NCBI RefSeq assembly: GCF_025263485.1
Contig: NZ_CP079863.1
Location: 5,580,001 to 5,644,000, forward strand
Direction of reading: 5' to 3'
DNA from: Mycobacterium sp. SMC-2
Lineage (GTDB): Bacteria; Actinomycetota; Actinomycetes; Mycobacteriales; Mycobacteriaceae
Length of the DNA: 64,000 nucleotides
Of this stretch, positions 42,556 through 51,130 are shown in pieces. The notes beneath the pieces are model-generated. The model did no database searches. It was not told where the DNA came from and saw nothing but the letters and a program-made list of their open reading frames with translations. Within the stretch, counting starts at the first letter, position 1; the number at the start of each line of letters is the position of its first letter. The position numbers and the translations under genes are program-made.

Positions 42556-43670
42556 GCGCTTCTCGGCAATCCGAGCAGCCGGGAAGCCACGATGTCTTTC
42601 TGAATTTCACTGGTGCCCCCGTAGATGGTGGCGGCGCGCGAGTAGGCCCATTCGCGGCGCCATGCCCGGCTGCGCGCGGTGTCATCGATTTCCATGCCGC
42701 CGCGCAGTAGCTCGCGCGCCGCGTCGAATACGGCCTGATCGGCGGCGGCGATCATGATCTTGTCCACCGAGGCTTCCGGTCCGGGCAGATCACCCGCAGC
42801 GATGCGGTCCTGCGTGTTCTTTGAGGTGGCGCGGAAGGCCCACAACAGTTGATAGGCCTCGCCGAGCGCCGACGCGGACGCTCCATCGCGTGCGGTGTCG
42901 AGGAGCAGACGGAGATGGTGGGCGAGCCAGGCACCGCGCTGCCAGAAGATCGGGCCGCGTTCACAGGACAAGATGAACTGTGCGACCCGCCAGCCGGCGT
43001 CGAGCTCACCGAGCAGGCGCTGCGCGGGGACCTCAACGTCGACGAACGACGTCGAGCAGAATTCGTCGACACCGGCCATCGTCTCGAGTGGACTCGCGGT
43101 CACCCCCGGCGTGTCCATGTCCACCAGAAATGCGCTGATACCCCGCGATCCGGGTCCGCCCGTGCGGGCCAACACGATGCATCGGGTGGCGTGGTGCGCC
43201 CAGCTGGTCCATAATTTCTCGCCATTGATCAGCCAGCCGTCGGGGCGCGGGCGCGCGGTCGTCCGCATCGATCCCAGGTCGCTGCCGGCGTCGGGCTCGG
43301 AGAATCCCTGACACCAGAACTCTTCGCCGCGTAACAGTCGCGGGAAGATCTCCTCGACCAGTTCGGGCCGGCCGAACTCGGCCACCGCCGGCCCGAGCAC
43401 TTCGTGCATCGACCAGGATGTGGTGTGCACCAGTGCTCGGCTGGTGAGCTCCTCGCCGAGGACGGCGCGCAGGATCGGCGAGCCCCCCAGGCCACCGAGC
43501 CGGGTCGGCCATCCCCAGCGCATCCACCCGGCGTCGAAAAGTAGCCGCTGCACTCGACGTTGGTGGTTCAGCTGGGCGTCAACACTTCGGTCCTCGATCG
43601 CGGGGACCAGCGGCTCTCCTACCTCGTCGATCCAGGCTCGCACCCCGGCGCGAAATTCGCGCACCTCCAC
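42552..43670 (-). CDS. Acyl-CoA dehydrogenase, catalytic-type subunit
   Basis: A 372-aa FadE-type protein from GTG 43670 with GGAGAG upstream. The flavin loop is QGFSEPDAGSDLGSM, followed by EKLWTSWAHHATRC, and the C-terminal motif IYGGTSEIQKDIVASRLLGLP is complete. It is coupled by GTGA overlap to the smaller subunit downstream and follows the DapA-like gene by 15 bp. The pair should dehydrogenate a CoA ester made by the operon's FadD; bulky or polycyclic substrates are usual for such heteromers. Confidence 0.92.
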   Translation of the reverse strand: MEVREFRAGVRAWIDEVGEPLVPAIEDRSVDAQLNHQRRVQRLLFDAGWMRWGWPTRLGGLGGSPILRAVLGEELTSRALVHTTSWSMHEVLGPAVAEFGRPELVEEIFPRLLRGEEFWCQGFSEPDAGSDLGSMRTTARPRPDGWLINGEKLWTSWAHHATRCIVLARTGGPGSRGISAFLVDMDTPGVTASPLETMAGVDEFCSTSFVDVEVPAQRLLGELDAGWRVAQFILSCERGPIFWQRGAWLAHHLRLLLDTARDGASASALGEAYQLLWAFRATSKNTQDRIAAGDLPGPEASVDKIMIAAADQAVFDAARELLRGGMEIDDTARSRAWRREWAYSRAATIYGGTSEIQKDIVASRLLGLPRSA

Positions 43671-43685
43671 TACCGCTCTCCGTTC

Positions 43686-44684
43686 TCAGGACTCGATGAA
43701 CCCAGAGGCGACATAGGCCTGACGGATCGGCTGCTTCAGGTCGTCGGGGAACGCAGTTTGCGGCGGCCGGGCGGGGTGGTCGCCGACGGGGAGTCCGAGC
43801 AACGAGGCGCCGAATTTGAACCCGGCTCCCCAGTGCGTGAACATTCCGGGGCGGGCGGGATGGGATTGATAGCGGCGGCTCGCCTCGCGCATGGCGGTCA
43901 AACCGGTCTCGGCCGCGAAGGTGTCGGCGCGCTCGAAATCGCCTTGCACCAGCAGCGCTCGCCACTCGCTGAACAGCAGCGCGCCCGGCTTTTCGTAGAG
44001 GTAGAGCGCCGAGCCCAGCGCTCCCGGGTGGGGTATCCCCAACCGGATCCCGGCCTCGTCGGCCGCTTCCCACAACACCATTTCCGGGGCCAGCTTGTGA
44101 ATCGCGAGGCTGTGCTCCGCGTCGAGCAGCCCGTTCTTCAGTCCGCACAGTGCCGGGATCTCACGGTAGAGCTCGACGCATTCCTCGGGGGTGAGGACCA
44201 GCCCGGTCGAGTGGGAGTTGAAGAAGCCCAGCGGCATGTCGGTGCGGTCGGCGACGTAGCGCAGGTATTCCAGCACACCGGGCTTGCCGGAGCATTCGAA
44301 ATAGGGCGTCAGGATGTAGCAGATGTCGGCGCCCAGCTCTTGGGCGTTCAGCGTGAGCTCGACGGCCTGCTTGGCGGTGTCGGTGCTCGACATCACCTGC
44401 ACCAGCGCGTGGGGTTTGACCCGGCGGGCCTCCTCGATGGCGACGCGGACTACTTCTTTGAGTTCGTCGGTGGTCAGTGACCAGAATTCGGCGATGCCGC
44501 CGGTAAGCCAAATACCGTCCTGGTCCAGCTCGACCAGGCAGTGCCGTACCAACGCACGCAGTGCCGCGTAGTCGATTTCGTCGCCGTCGAGGCCGCAGAA
44601 CGGGGTGTAGAGCGAACTGCAGTTGCCCCACAGGTGCTCCGACGCCCAGTCCTTCGCCTCTTTGCCGGTGACACCTGTGACCAC
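43686..44684 (-). CDS. Dihydrodipicolinate synthase/NAL family lyase (DapA-like)
   Basis: A 332-aa class I aldolase-fold protein. GTG 44684 is preferred because AAGGAG lies 6 bp before it; the frame opens at GTG 44702. Family signatures: WLTGGIAEFWSLTTDE (the 'GtTGE---Lt-eE' site), YILTPYFE with the active Tyr and the Schiff-base Lys in ALCGLKNGLL (Lys183). It is not a plausible biosynthetic DapA here: it heads a catabolic operon. Related members are hydratase-aldolases that split aromatic or ring-cleavage intermediates to pyruvate and an aldehyde, or process 2-keto acids. First gene of the eight-gene operon. Confidence 0.88.
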   Translation of the reverse strand: MVTGVTGKEAKDWASEHLWGNCSSLYTPFCGLDGDEIDYAALRALVRHCLVELDQDGIWLTGGIAEFWSLTTDELKEVVRVAIEEARRVKPHALVQVMSSTDTAKQAVELTLNAQELGADICYILTPYFECSGKPGVLEYLRYVADRTDMPLGFFNSHSTGLVLTPEECVELYREIPALCGLKNGLLDAEHSLAIHKLAPEMVLWEAADEAGIRLGIPHPGALGSALYLYEKPGALLFSEWRALLVQGDFERADTFAAETGLTAMREASRRYQSHPARPGMFTHWGAGFKFGASLLGLPVGDHPARPPQTAFPDDLKQPIRQAYVASGFIES

Positions 44685-44756
44685 AACCGACTCCTTCTGC
44701 ACTATTGCCGGACGCGAGTTTCTCGGGCCAGGTGATGACTATCACGTACGCGTCAT

Positions 44757-44770
44757 GGTAGAACGATATG
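44757..44770. promoter_or_regulatory. GGTAGAACGATA box in divergent promoter region
   Basis: GGTAGAACGATATG lies between the DapA-like operon and the divergent SDR/CoA-transferase operon. Eleven bases (GTAGAACGATA) are identical to the site at 21565-21575. It may mark a shared regulator or a -10-like element. Confidence 0.4.
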
Positions 44771-44859
44771 TGCGTTGCGTGCAAGGAACAAGTGCGCAGC
44801 AAATACACCATGATCCGCGTATTTCGATACAGCCGCAGACGGCAAGCATGAGGAGCGTG

Positions 44860-45621
44860 ATGTCGCAGAGCATGGAGGGCCGAGTCGCCGTGGTCGCCGG
44901 CGCGTCGATGGGCGTCGGGCGGGCCACCGCAATTCGCCTCGCGCGGGAAGGCGCGACGGTAGTGCTGCTGGCCCGCCGCAAATTGCTTCTCGATGAGGTC
45001 GTCGAGATCATCGGGCCCCGCGCCGTCCCCATCGTCACCGATGTCACCAGCAGCCACGATGTGCACGCGGCCTTCGATCAGATCGCAGCGCAGTTCGGCC
45101 GCATCGACGTCCTGATCAACTCCGCAGGAGCCAGCCGGATTCGGCTGATCGAAGAAGCCAGCGACGAAGACATCGCCGTCACGATCAACACCAACCTGGT
45201 GGCTCCCATCTACACCACGCGCTCGGCCATTCCGCTGCTGCGCGCGGCCGGCGGCGGCGACATCATGAACATCTCCTCGGAGATCACCCTCGACGACATG
45301 CCGATGATGACCCTTTACGCCGCCACCAAGCGTGGCCTCAACGGTTTCACCGGAGCCATGAGCAAAGAGCTGCGACGAGAGGGCATCCGGGTGACCCTGG
45401 TGGTTCTGGGTGCGGTCGGAGATACCGGGATCCACGAGAACTTCGGCCCGGGCGACCTCGAAAAGGCCTGGCCGCTGTGGGAAGCCGACGGCTACCTCAC
45501 CCGGATGAGCGGCACCCACCTGCTCACCTCGGCCACCGTTGCCGACGTGCTCCACGACGTCATCACCCGGCCACGTGAAGTGATGATGGACGTGGTCCAC
45601 GTCCGTCCGGCGAGCAGCTGA
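44860..45621 (+). CDS. SDR family oxidoreductase
   Basis: A 253-aa SDR. ATG 44860 is chosen because AGGAG precedes it by 4 bp; ATG 44848 is in frame just before. Motifs: VAGASMGVGRATAIRLA, NSAGASRIR, MNISSEITLDD with the catalytic Ser, and LYAATKRGLNG with Tyr and Lys. The C-terminus lacks the usual VDGG end and instead has MMDVVHVRPASS, so it belongs to the short 'YdfG-like' group. It is the first gene of a plus-strand pair with the CoA-transferase, divergent from the eight-gene operon. Confidence 0.88.
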   Translation: MSQSMEGRVAVVAGASMGVGRATAIRLAREGATVVLLARRKLLLDEVVEIIGPRAVPIVTDVTSSHDVHAAFDQIAAQFGRIDVLINSAGASRIRLIEEASDEDIAVTINTNLVAPIYTTRSAIPLLRAAGGGDIMNISSEITLDDMPMMTLYAATKRGLNGFTGAMSKELRREGIRVTLVVLGAVGDTGIHENFGPGDLEKAWPLWEADGYLTRMSGTHLLTSATVADVLHDVITRPREVMMDVVHVRPASS

Positions 45622-45652
45622 CTCGCCCCGCCGAAACCGCGAAGGAGACAAA

Positions 45653-46876
45653 GTGATTCGACCGATGGACGGCGTCCGCGTGCTGGAGGTGGCGCAGTTC
45701 ACCTTCGTCCCGGCCGCGGGTGCGGTCTTGGCCGACTGGGGCGCCGACGTCATCAAGGTCGAACACGCGGAGAAGGGTGACGCTCAGCGTGGCCTGAGCG
45801 CCCTAATGGGCATGCCGGTCGGCAGCGGGTCCTTCGCACCGTTGATGGAACACCCCAATCGGGGCAAACGCAGCCTTGGCCTGGCGCTGGAGCAGCCCGG
45901 GGCGTTGGGGGTCCTGCACGAACTGATTCGCACCAGCGACGTGTTTCTGACCAACTTCTTGCCCGCTGCACGCCGACGGCTGGGCATCGAACTCGACGAC
46001 GTCCGCAAGATCAACCCGGACATCATCTACGTCCGCGGATCCGGCTTCGGCAACAGCGGCCCCGACAGCGAGAAAGGCGGATACGACAGCACCGCCTTCT
46101 GGGCTCGAGCCGGCAGCGCGGTGGGGACCACCCCGGTGGACTACGGCGGCCTGTGCAAGATGCCGGCGGGCGCCTACGGTGATTCGCTGGGTGGAATGAC
46201 CATCGCCGGGGGTATCGCCGCCGCTCTGTTCGCCCGGCAGCGCACCGGTGAGACTTCTGTCATTGATGTATCCCTGCTCGGGGTCGGCGCGTGGGCCAAC
46301 GCGCTCCCGGTGGGTTTCGCACTTTTAGAAGGTGGCCCGCCGGCGCCCCGCGCTCCCGGCAACTCGGCGCCGACGAACCCGCTGGTCGGCAATTACCGGA
46401 CCGCCGACGACCGTTGGCTCGTCCTGGCCATGCTCCAACCCGGGCGCTATTGGCCCGAGTTCTGTCGGCACATCGACCGCGAGGACCTCATCACCGACCC
46501 GCGATTCTCCACCGCTGAGGCACTAATGGCCAATGCGATGGCGGCGGCCGAGATCGTGCAGGAGGTACTCGCCGCACGGCCGCTGGCCGAATGGGTCACC
46601 CGGTTCGCCGGCATGGAAGGCCAGTGGGCCATCGCGCAAGACCCGTGGGAGGTGGGCCAGGACCCGGCGTTGCGGGCCAATGGCCTGATCGCCGAAGTGC
46701 TCGACAGCGACGGCACTCCGCGGGAACTGGTCGCCAACCCGGTCCAGTTCGACGAGAAGCCGGTACAGCTCACGCGGGCACCGCAATTCGCTGAGCACAC
46801 CGACGACATTCTGCGGGCTCTCGGCAAGTCCGACGACGAACTGATCGACCTCAAGATCAGTGGCGCGGTGACCTAG
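45653..46876 (+). CDS. Class III CoA-transferase (CaiB/BaiF family)
   Basis: A 407-aa CoA-transferase from GTG 45653 (AAGGAG about 9 bp upstream). Recognisable elements: GVRVLEVAQF, GADVIKVEHAEKGDAQRG, NRGKRSLGLAL, LTNFLPAARRRLGI and the catalytic Asp of PAGAYGDSLGGM (Asp about 177), which forms the acyl-anhydride. It moves CoA between carboxylic acids without ATP. With FadD and TesB on the divergent operon it gives a full set of CoA-handling enzymes. The family also includes acyl-CoA racemases, but the length and GDSLGG context favour transfer. Confidence 0.9.
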   Translation: MIRPMDGVRVLEVAQFTFVPAAGAVLADWGADVIKVEHAEKGDAQRGLSALMGMPVGSGSFAPLMEHPNRGKRSLGLALEQPGALGVLHELIRTSDVFLTNFLPAARRRLGIELDDVRKINPDIIYVRGSGFGNSGPDSEKGGYDSTAFWARAGSAVGTTPVDYGGLCKMPAGAYGDSLGGMTIAGGIAAALFARQRTGETSVIDVSLLGVGAWANALPVGFALLEGGPPAPRAPGNSAPTNPLVGNYRTADDRWLVLAMLQPGRYWPEFCRHIDREDLITDPRFSTAEALMANAMAAAEIVQEVLAARPLAEWVTRFAGMEGQWAIAQDPWEVGQDPALRANGLIAEVLDSDGTPRELVANPVQFDEKPVQLTRAPQFAEHTDDILRALGKSDDELIDLKISGAVT

Positions 46877-46894
46877 CAGGTGGCGCCACGGCTG

Positions 46895-47584
46895 TCAGGT
46901 TGCCACGCGGAGGATGGCCGCTGAGCAGAAAGCCCACAGGTCATCGACGCTGGTCGCGCGCCCACCGGACAGCACCGCGGAGTGCGACGTCGCCAACAGC
47001 AGTTCCTGAAGCAGCGCAGCCTGGGTGGCCAGCGGGACGTCGTCCCGCAGCAAGCCGGCATCAGCAACCCCTTCGAGCAACTCAACGATGAAGGAATGCA
47101 AGGGTTCCAAGGCGTAAGCGAGGTCGTTAGGGCGGGACTCGGCCAGTCGCAGGTGCAGGACACTGAGCCCGCGCGCCAGTCGGGCCGGCATCGCGGTGAT
47201 TTCGGACAGTGCCTCCATCAAGGCCCGCACCCGCAGCACGGGATCCGCGATGCCCTCGCACCGCTCCCGGATCATCGGCATCGCCGTAGTCCGCAGAATC
47301 GTCTCGTACACCGCCAGCAGCAGGCTGTCTTTGCCATCGAAAAAGGTGTAGAAGGTCCGCTGTGACATGTTCGACTTGTCAACGACGTCCTGAATCGTGA
47401 AGTCGCTCTCGTCTCTCTCCCCGAGTAGCTCTATCGCCGCCGAGACGAAGCGATCACTGCGGGCCTGGGCACGCGCGCGGGCGTTGCGCAGCGAACGATC
47501 GACACTGTCCTTCTGCCAACTCGGTACGGGCGCCTCCGCCGGTTGATGATCTTTCGTCGCCTTCAGCTCACTTGACCGCGCCAT
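46895..47584 (-). CDS. TetR family transcriptional regulator
   Basis: A 229-aa regulator from ATG 47584. The HTH follows a charged 40-residue N-terminus: RFVSAAIELLGERDESDFTI, VVDKSNMSQRTFYTFFDGKDSLL, with the Y-x-F-F/Y-x-x-K-x-x-L pattern. The C-terminal ligand domain is Leu/Ala rich. The start overlaps the alpha/beta hydrolase end by 17 bp, so the two are co-transcribed. It is the regulator nearest to the RGTAGARY-flanked operons and a candidate for recognising that motif, unproven. Confidence 0.9.
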   Translation of the reverse strand: MARSSELKATKDHQPAEAPVPSWQKDSVDRSLRNARARAQARSDRFVSAAIELLGERDESDFTIQDVVDKSNMSQRTFYTFFDGKDSLLLAVYETILRTTAMPMIRERCEGIADPVLRVRALMEALSEITAMPARLARGLSVLHLRLAESRPNDLAYALEPLHSFIVELLEGVADAGLLRDDVPLATQAALLQELLLATSHSAVLSGGRATSVDDLWAFCSAAILRVAT

Positions 47585-48362
47585 GACGCTCCGCTCTCTC
47601 AAGGTCGACTTCGGCCAGGAAGTCACCGATAACTCCCCTGACCGTATCTGGGCACTTCTGGTGGGCCGAATGCGCCGCGCCCGCGACCTCGACAAATCGT
47701 GCCCGCGGATTGACTTGCGCGAACCGCCGACCCTGCTGCTGACGCGTGGGTTCGTCCCGCTCGCCTGCCATCAACAGAATCGGGCACGCGATGCCAGCCA
47801 ACGCCTCATCGCTCAATTCGGGCCAAGACACGCTGTCCTCGTGTAGCGCCGTGACCAGGTCGCGCCAGTGCTCGGGGCCATGGGTGGCCTCATGCAGGCG
47901 TCTTAGCGCGAAGGGCCACGTACGGTGCAGATGCTCCAGCCGCGGAGCGCGGTAATCGCTGGGGCGTCCGGTCCCCGGAGAAATGAGAACCAAAGATTGG
48001 GCCGTTCCCGGGACCTCCAGCTCTAGCGTGAGCGCGATCTCCGCGCCGTAGGAGAAACCCACGATGTGCGGGCGACCCAGGCCGAGGTACTCGATGAGAT
48101 AGCGCAGGTCGGAACGGACCGCGGTCCCCGTCGTGGCTGTCGGCCGGAATTCCGATCGGCCGTGGCCGCGCAGATCGGGCAGGATGCAGCGATAACCCGG
48201 ACCCAGTGCGGCGGCCAGCTCAGCCCACTCGAATTCGCCGGTCGCGGTCGCGCCGTGGACGAACAGGATCGGCTGAGGTCCGTCGCCGATCTCCGCATAC
48301 GCCAGCGTCAACCCATCGTGTTGATAGGTGAAGGCACGGGGCGTGCTCAGTGGCTCAGTCAT
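47568..48362 (-). CDS. Alpha/beta hydrolase
   Basis: A 264-aa classical alpha/beta hydrolase from ATG 48362 (MTEPLSTPRAF). Oxyanion HG in ILFVHGATATG, then DLRGHGRSEF, nucleophile elbow GFSYGAE with Ser104, the acid in LLMAGERDEPT and the His in VAGAAHSAHQ. The fold family covers C-C hydrolases, lactonases and epoxide hydrolases; the specific reaction is not clear. It is the first gene of a two-gene operon with the TetR. A GTTCTACC box at 48490 lies in the upstream region shared with nothing else divergent. Confidence 0.88.
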   Translation of the reverse strand: MTEPLSTPRAFTYQHDGLTLAYAEIGDGPQPILFVHGATATGEFEWAELAAALGPGYRCILPDLRGHGRSEFRPTATTGTAVRSDLRYLIEYLGLGRPHIVGFSYGAEIALTLELEVPGTAQSLVLISPGTGRPSDYRAPRLEHLHRTWPFALRRLHEATHGPEHWRDLVTALHEDSVSWPELSDEALAGIACPILLMAGERDEPTRQQQGRRFAQVNPRARFVEVAGAAHSAHQKCPDTVRGVIGDFLAEVDLERAERHGAVK

Positions 48363-48489
48363 GCACGCCCTCAACAACCTGGTTCTCGTGAAGTGGCAGA
48401 CCCCAGGTTCGTTCAGAGACAGACGACGCCAATTGTCTCCCTCACGCCCTCCGCTGACGTCTACCGAATCCTTGCATGACGCCTATCAT

Positions 48490-48497
48490 GTTCTACC
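48490..48497. promoter_or_regulatory. GTTCTACC box upstream of alpha/beta hydrolase-TetR operon
   Basis: The reverse complement reads GGTAGAAC followed by ATGATAGG, like the boxes at 10133 (same GGTAGAACAT) and 44757. It sits about 130 bp upstream of the hydrolase start in a 220-bp region between two minus-strand genes. Confidence 0.35.
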
Positions 48498-48585
48498 AGT
48501 GCGAAACGCCAAGGTGCTGTCTGACGAGGTTAACATGCTAGAGCTGAGCCAGCCTGCCTATCGGATACGTGATAGTGATTGCAAC

Positions 48586-50115
48586 TCAGCTCCAGGCAAT
48601 GGATTTGAGTTCGGTGAACTCCTCGATTCCGTGGTGGCCCCATTCCCTGCCGATGCCGCTCTGCTTGAATCCGCCGAAGACACCAGTGATGCCCACCCCG
48701 CTGGGCTGGTTGGCCGACCAGCCAGGACCGGAACTGCCCAGAGCCTCGGCATTGACGGTGGGCGACCCCACCGTCTGCACCGAGACGTTTCCGGCCCGGA
48801 TCTGACGGGCGACGTTGAATCCGCGCGCGGTATTACCTGCGATGACGCCGCCGCCGAGTCCGTAGATCGAATCGTTGGCGATGCGAATCGCTTCATGTTC
48901 GGTCTTGTAGGTGATCACGGTGAGGACCGGACCGAAGATTTCCTCCTGAGCAATACGCATGTCATTGCGGGCGTTGATGAACAGCGTCGGCTCGTAAAAG
49001 AACCCCTTGGCTAGGTGCTCGGGACGCTTGCCGCCAAAGACAAGCTCGGCTCCCTCATCGAGACCGCATTGCACGTATGCCTCCACTCGAGCCCGTTGCC
49101 GCTCTCGGATCAACGGGCCGATGAGCGTGTCGGGCTCCCGGGGGTCGCCGACCTTGAGAGACGCCGCCGACTTCTTGGCTGCCTCCACGTAGGCGTCGAG
49201 CAGGTGCTCGGGCAGCAGCATCCTGGTCTGGATGGCACAGCCCTGCCCGGCGTGGATCATCGAGGTGATGATGCCCATGTTGGCGACATGGTCTTCAGGG
49301 ACGTCATCCAAGACGATCGATGCGCTTTTGCCGCCAAGCTCGAGTTGCAGGCGCTTGACCGTAGGGGCGGCGGCCGCCATGATGGCGCGCCCGGTCGCGG
49401 TCGAGCCGGTGAAAGTGACCATGTCGACCAGCGGGTGAGTGGTCATCTCCTCGCCGACCTCCGGGCCACCCGCGATGACGTTGAGCACGCCGGGCGGAAG
49501 GTCGGCGTCTTGAGCTGCTTTTGCGATTTCGAATGCGTCCAGCGGCGTCCACTGGTGCGGTTTGAGCACCACGGTGCAGCCGGCCGCCAAGGCCGGCAGA
49601 ACCTTCACGATGTTGAGGAAGAACGGAAAGTTGAACGGTGTGATCGCGGCGACCACACCGACCGGCTCCCGCACCACAGCGTGTCCGGCCATTCCGGTCG
49701 GCCCGCCGGCCGGCGGAGACACTTCGGTCCAGCGCACCGCGAGTTCCATGGCCTCGGCAACCCACTCGGCGATGTCAATCGTGCCGCGTACCTGAATGAT
49801 GTCGGCGAGGAAGCCGACCGACCCTGACTCGGCCACCACCAGCTTCTTGAGGAAATCGTGGCGCTCATCAAGGATGGCGGCGAATCGGCGTAGGACCCTT
49901 GCCCGATCTCGAGGCGACGTCCGTGGCCAGGGCCCGTCGTCGAACGCCCGACGAGCAGCCGCGATCGCCGCGTGGGTGGCCTTGAGGCCCGCATCGGGAA
50001 CCGAGCCGATGACCTCCTCGGTGGCCGGGTCGATAACTTCGATGACCCCGACCGTGTCGTCGGCCGTCCAGGCGCCGTCGATGAACATGTCGTCGTAATC
50101 CCACCGCTCACTCAC
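48586..50115 (-). CDS. NAD-dependent aldehyde dehydrogenase
   Basis: A 509-aa ALDH from GTG 50115 (VSERWDYDDMFIDG), chosen for GGAGG 8 bp upstream. It has PFNFPFFLNIVKVLPALAAG, FTGSTATGR for NAD, LQLELGGKSASI with the general-base Glu (about 260), the nucleophile in AGQGCAIQTRM (Cys about 293) and EEIFGPVLTV. Unlike mmsA it retains the ELGG Glu, so it is a hydrolytic, acid-forming ALDH. It probably oxidises the aldehyde produced by a lyase or alcohol dehydrogenase of this region. Divergent from an SDR. Confidence 0.93.
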   Translation of the reverse strand: MSERWDYDDMFIDGAWTADDTVGVIEVIDPATEEVIGSVPDAGLKATHAAIAAARRAFDDGPWPRTSPRDRARVLRRFAAILDERHDFLKKLVVAESGSVGFLADIIQVRGTIDIAEWVAEAMELAVRWTEVSPPAGGPTGMAGHAVVREPVGVVAAITPFNFPFFLNIVKVLPALAAGCTVVLKPHQWTPLDAFEIAKAAQDADLPPGVLNVIAGGPEVGEEMTTHPLVDMVTFTGSTATGRAIMAAAAPTVKRLQLELGGKSASIVLDDVPEDHVANMGIITSMIHAGQGCAIQTRMLLPEHLLDAYVEAAKKSAASLKVGDPREPDTLIGPLIRERQRARVEAYVQCGLDEGAELVFGGKRPEHLAKGFFYEPTLFINARNDMRIAQEEIFGPVLTVITYKTEHEAIRIANDSIYGLGGGVIAGNTARGFNVARQIRAGNVSVQTVGSPTVNAEALGSSGPGWSANQPSGVGITGVFGGFKQSGIGREWGHHGIEEFTELKSIAWS

Positions 50116-50308
50116 CGCGCATACCTCCACTCTCAAGAATTTGACGCCCGCTGCATCGCCCAGTCAGGCCTGCTGCCGCAGACGTGCCGATGTCAGGAGA
50201 CGCTAGCAGCGTATCCCTATATGGAGAATATTATGTTCCTGCTTCTGCACCTGCTATATCTGTTTATGGGCAGTCATTATCTTCGCGGTCACCTTGGTTG
50301 GAGGGAAC

Positions 50309-51130
50309 ATGGAAGACGTACTGGGATATGCGGGGCGCCACGTGGTGGTTACCGGTGCCGCGTCCGGCATGGGCGCCGCGACGGCGACGATCTTGACCAA
50401 GCTGGGGGCGCGGGTCACTGCGCTCGACGTGCGGCCTACCGAGGCGTCGGTCGACCGGGCGCTCGAGGTGGACTTGCGTGACCGCGCATCCATCGAGCGG
50501 GCAGCCGAGTCCATCGACGGGCCGGTCCACGGCTATTTCGGCTGCGCAGGCCTACCTGGGCCCCCGTTCTCCGGTCTGGACGTAATGCTGGTCAACTTCG
50601 TGGGGGCTCGGCATCTGGTGAACCTGATCCTGCCCAAGATTCCAGCAGGCGGTGCGATCGCCGTGGTCGCATCCAATGCCGCCATGGGGTGGCAACTGGA
50701 GCTGGAGCAGCTGATGGAACTCGTGTCCACCGACGGATTCGACGAGGGCAAGCAGTGGTGCGAGGCCCACGAGGAGATGGGGGCGGTCGGCGCATACCCG
50801 TTTTCAAAGAAGGCGATCAACGCCTGGGTGGCGTCCGGGGCCGCCACGCTGATCACCGATGGCATCCGGCTCAACTGCATCAACCCCGGCCCCACGGACA
50901 CCGCGATGCTGCCCCACTTCGTGGAATTCGCCGGGCAGAATGTCATCGACGCCTTCGTCGGCCCGATCCGGCGGCGCTCAACCGCCGAGGAACAGGCATG
51001 GCCGCTGATCTTCCTCAACAGCCCCCGATCGAGCTACATCAACGGCGAAGCATTGGTGACCGACGGTGGATTTTTCGGCGCCGTGCAGTCCGGCCAGCCA
51101 CCGCTTCCGCTGGATCGTGACGTTCCGTGA
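50309..51130 (+). CDS. SDR, 3-alpha-hydroxysteroid dehydrogenase/carbonyl reductase-like
   Basis: A 273-aa SDR from ATG 50309 with GGAGGG 4 bp upstream; a TTG at 50294 is an unlikely alternative. VTGAASGMGAATA and VTALDVRPTEA form the cofactor site. FGCAGLPGPPF replaces NNAG, and the long loop between the Ser region (VASNAAMGW) and the catalytic YPFSKKAIN (about residues 120-165) is characteristic of the 3-alpha-HSD/carbonyl reductase subgroup. Its stop overlaps the GTG of the next gene (GTGA), so the pair is coupled. Confidence 0.88.
   Translation: MEDVLGYAGRHVVVTGAASGMGAATATILTKLGARVTALDVRPTEASVDRALEVDLRDRASIERAAESIDGPVHGYFGCAGLPGPPFSGLDVMLVNFVGARHLVNLILPKIPAGGAIAVVASNAAMGWQLELEQLMELVSTDGFDEGKQWCEAHEEMGAVGAYPFSKKAINAWVASGAATLITDGIRLNCINPGPTDTAMLPHFVEFAGQNVIDAFVGPIRRRSTAEEQAWPLIFLNSPRSSYINGEALVTDGGFFGAVQSGQPPLPLDRDVP

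Noticed and set aside
44757..44770. KstR-type operator (TnnAACnnGTTnnA) for the catabolic operons
   Set aside because: The TAGAAC half fits, but the matching GTT half at the required spacing is absent here and at the other boxes; only a looser GAAC-N5-GTTC occurs at 21568. A KstR assignment is therefore not supported.
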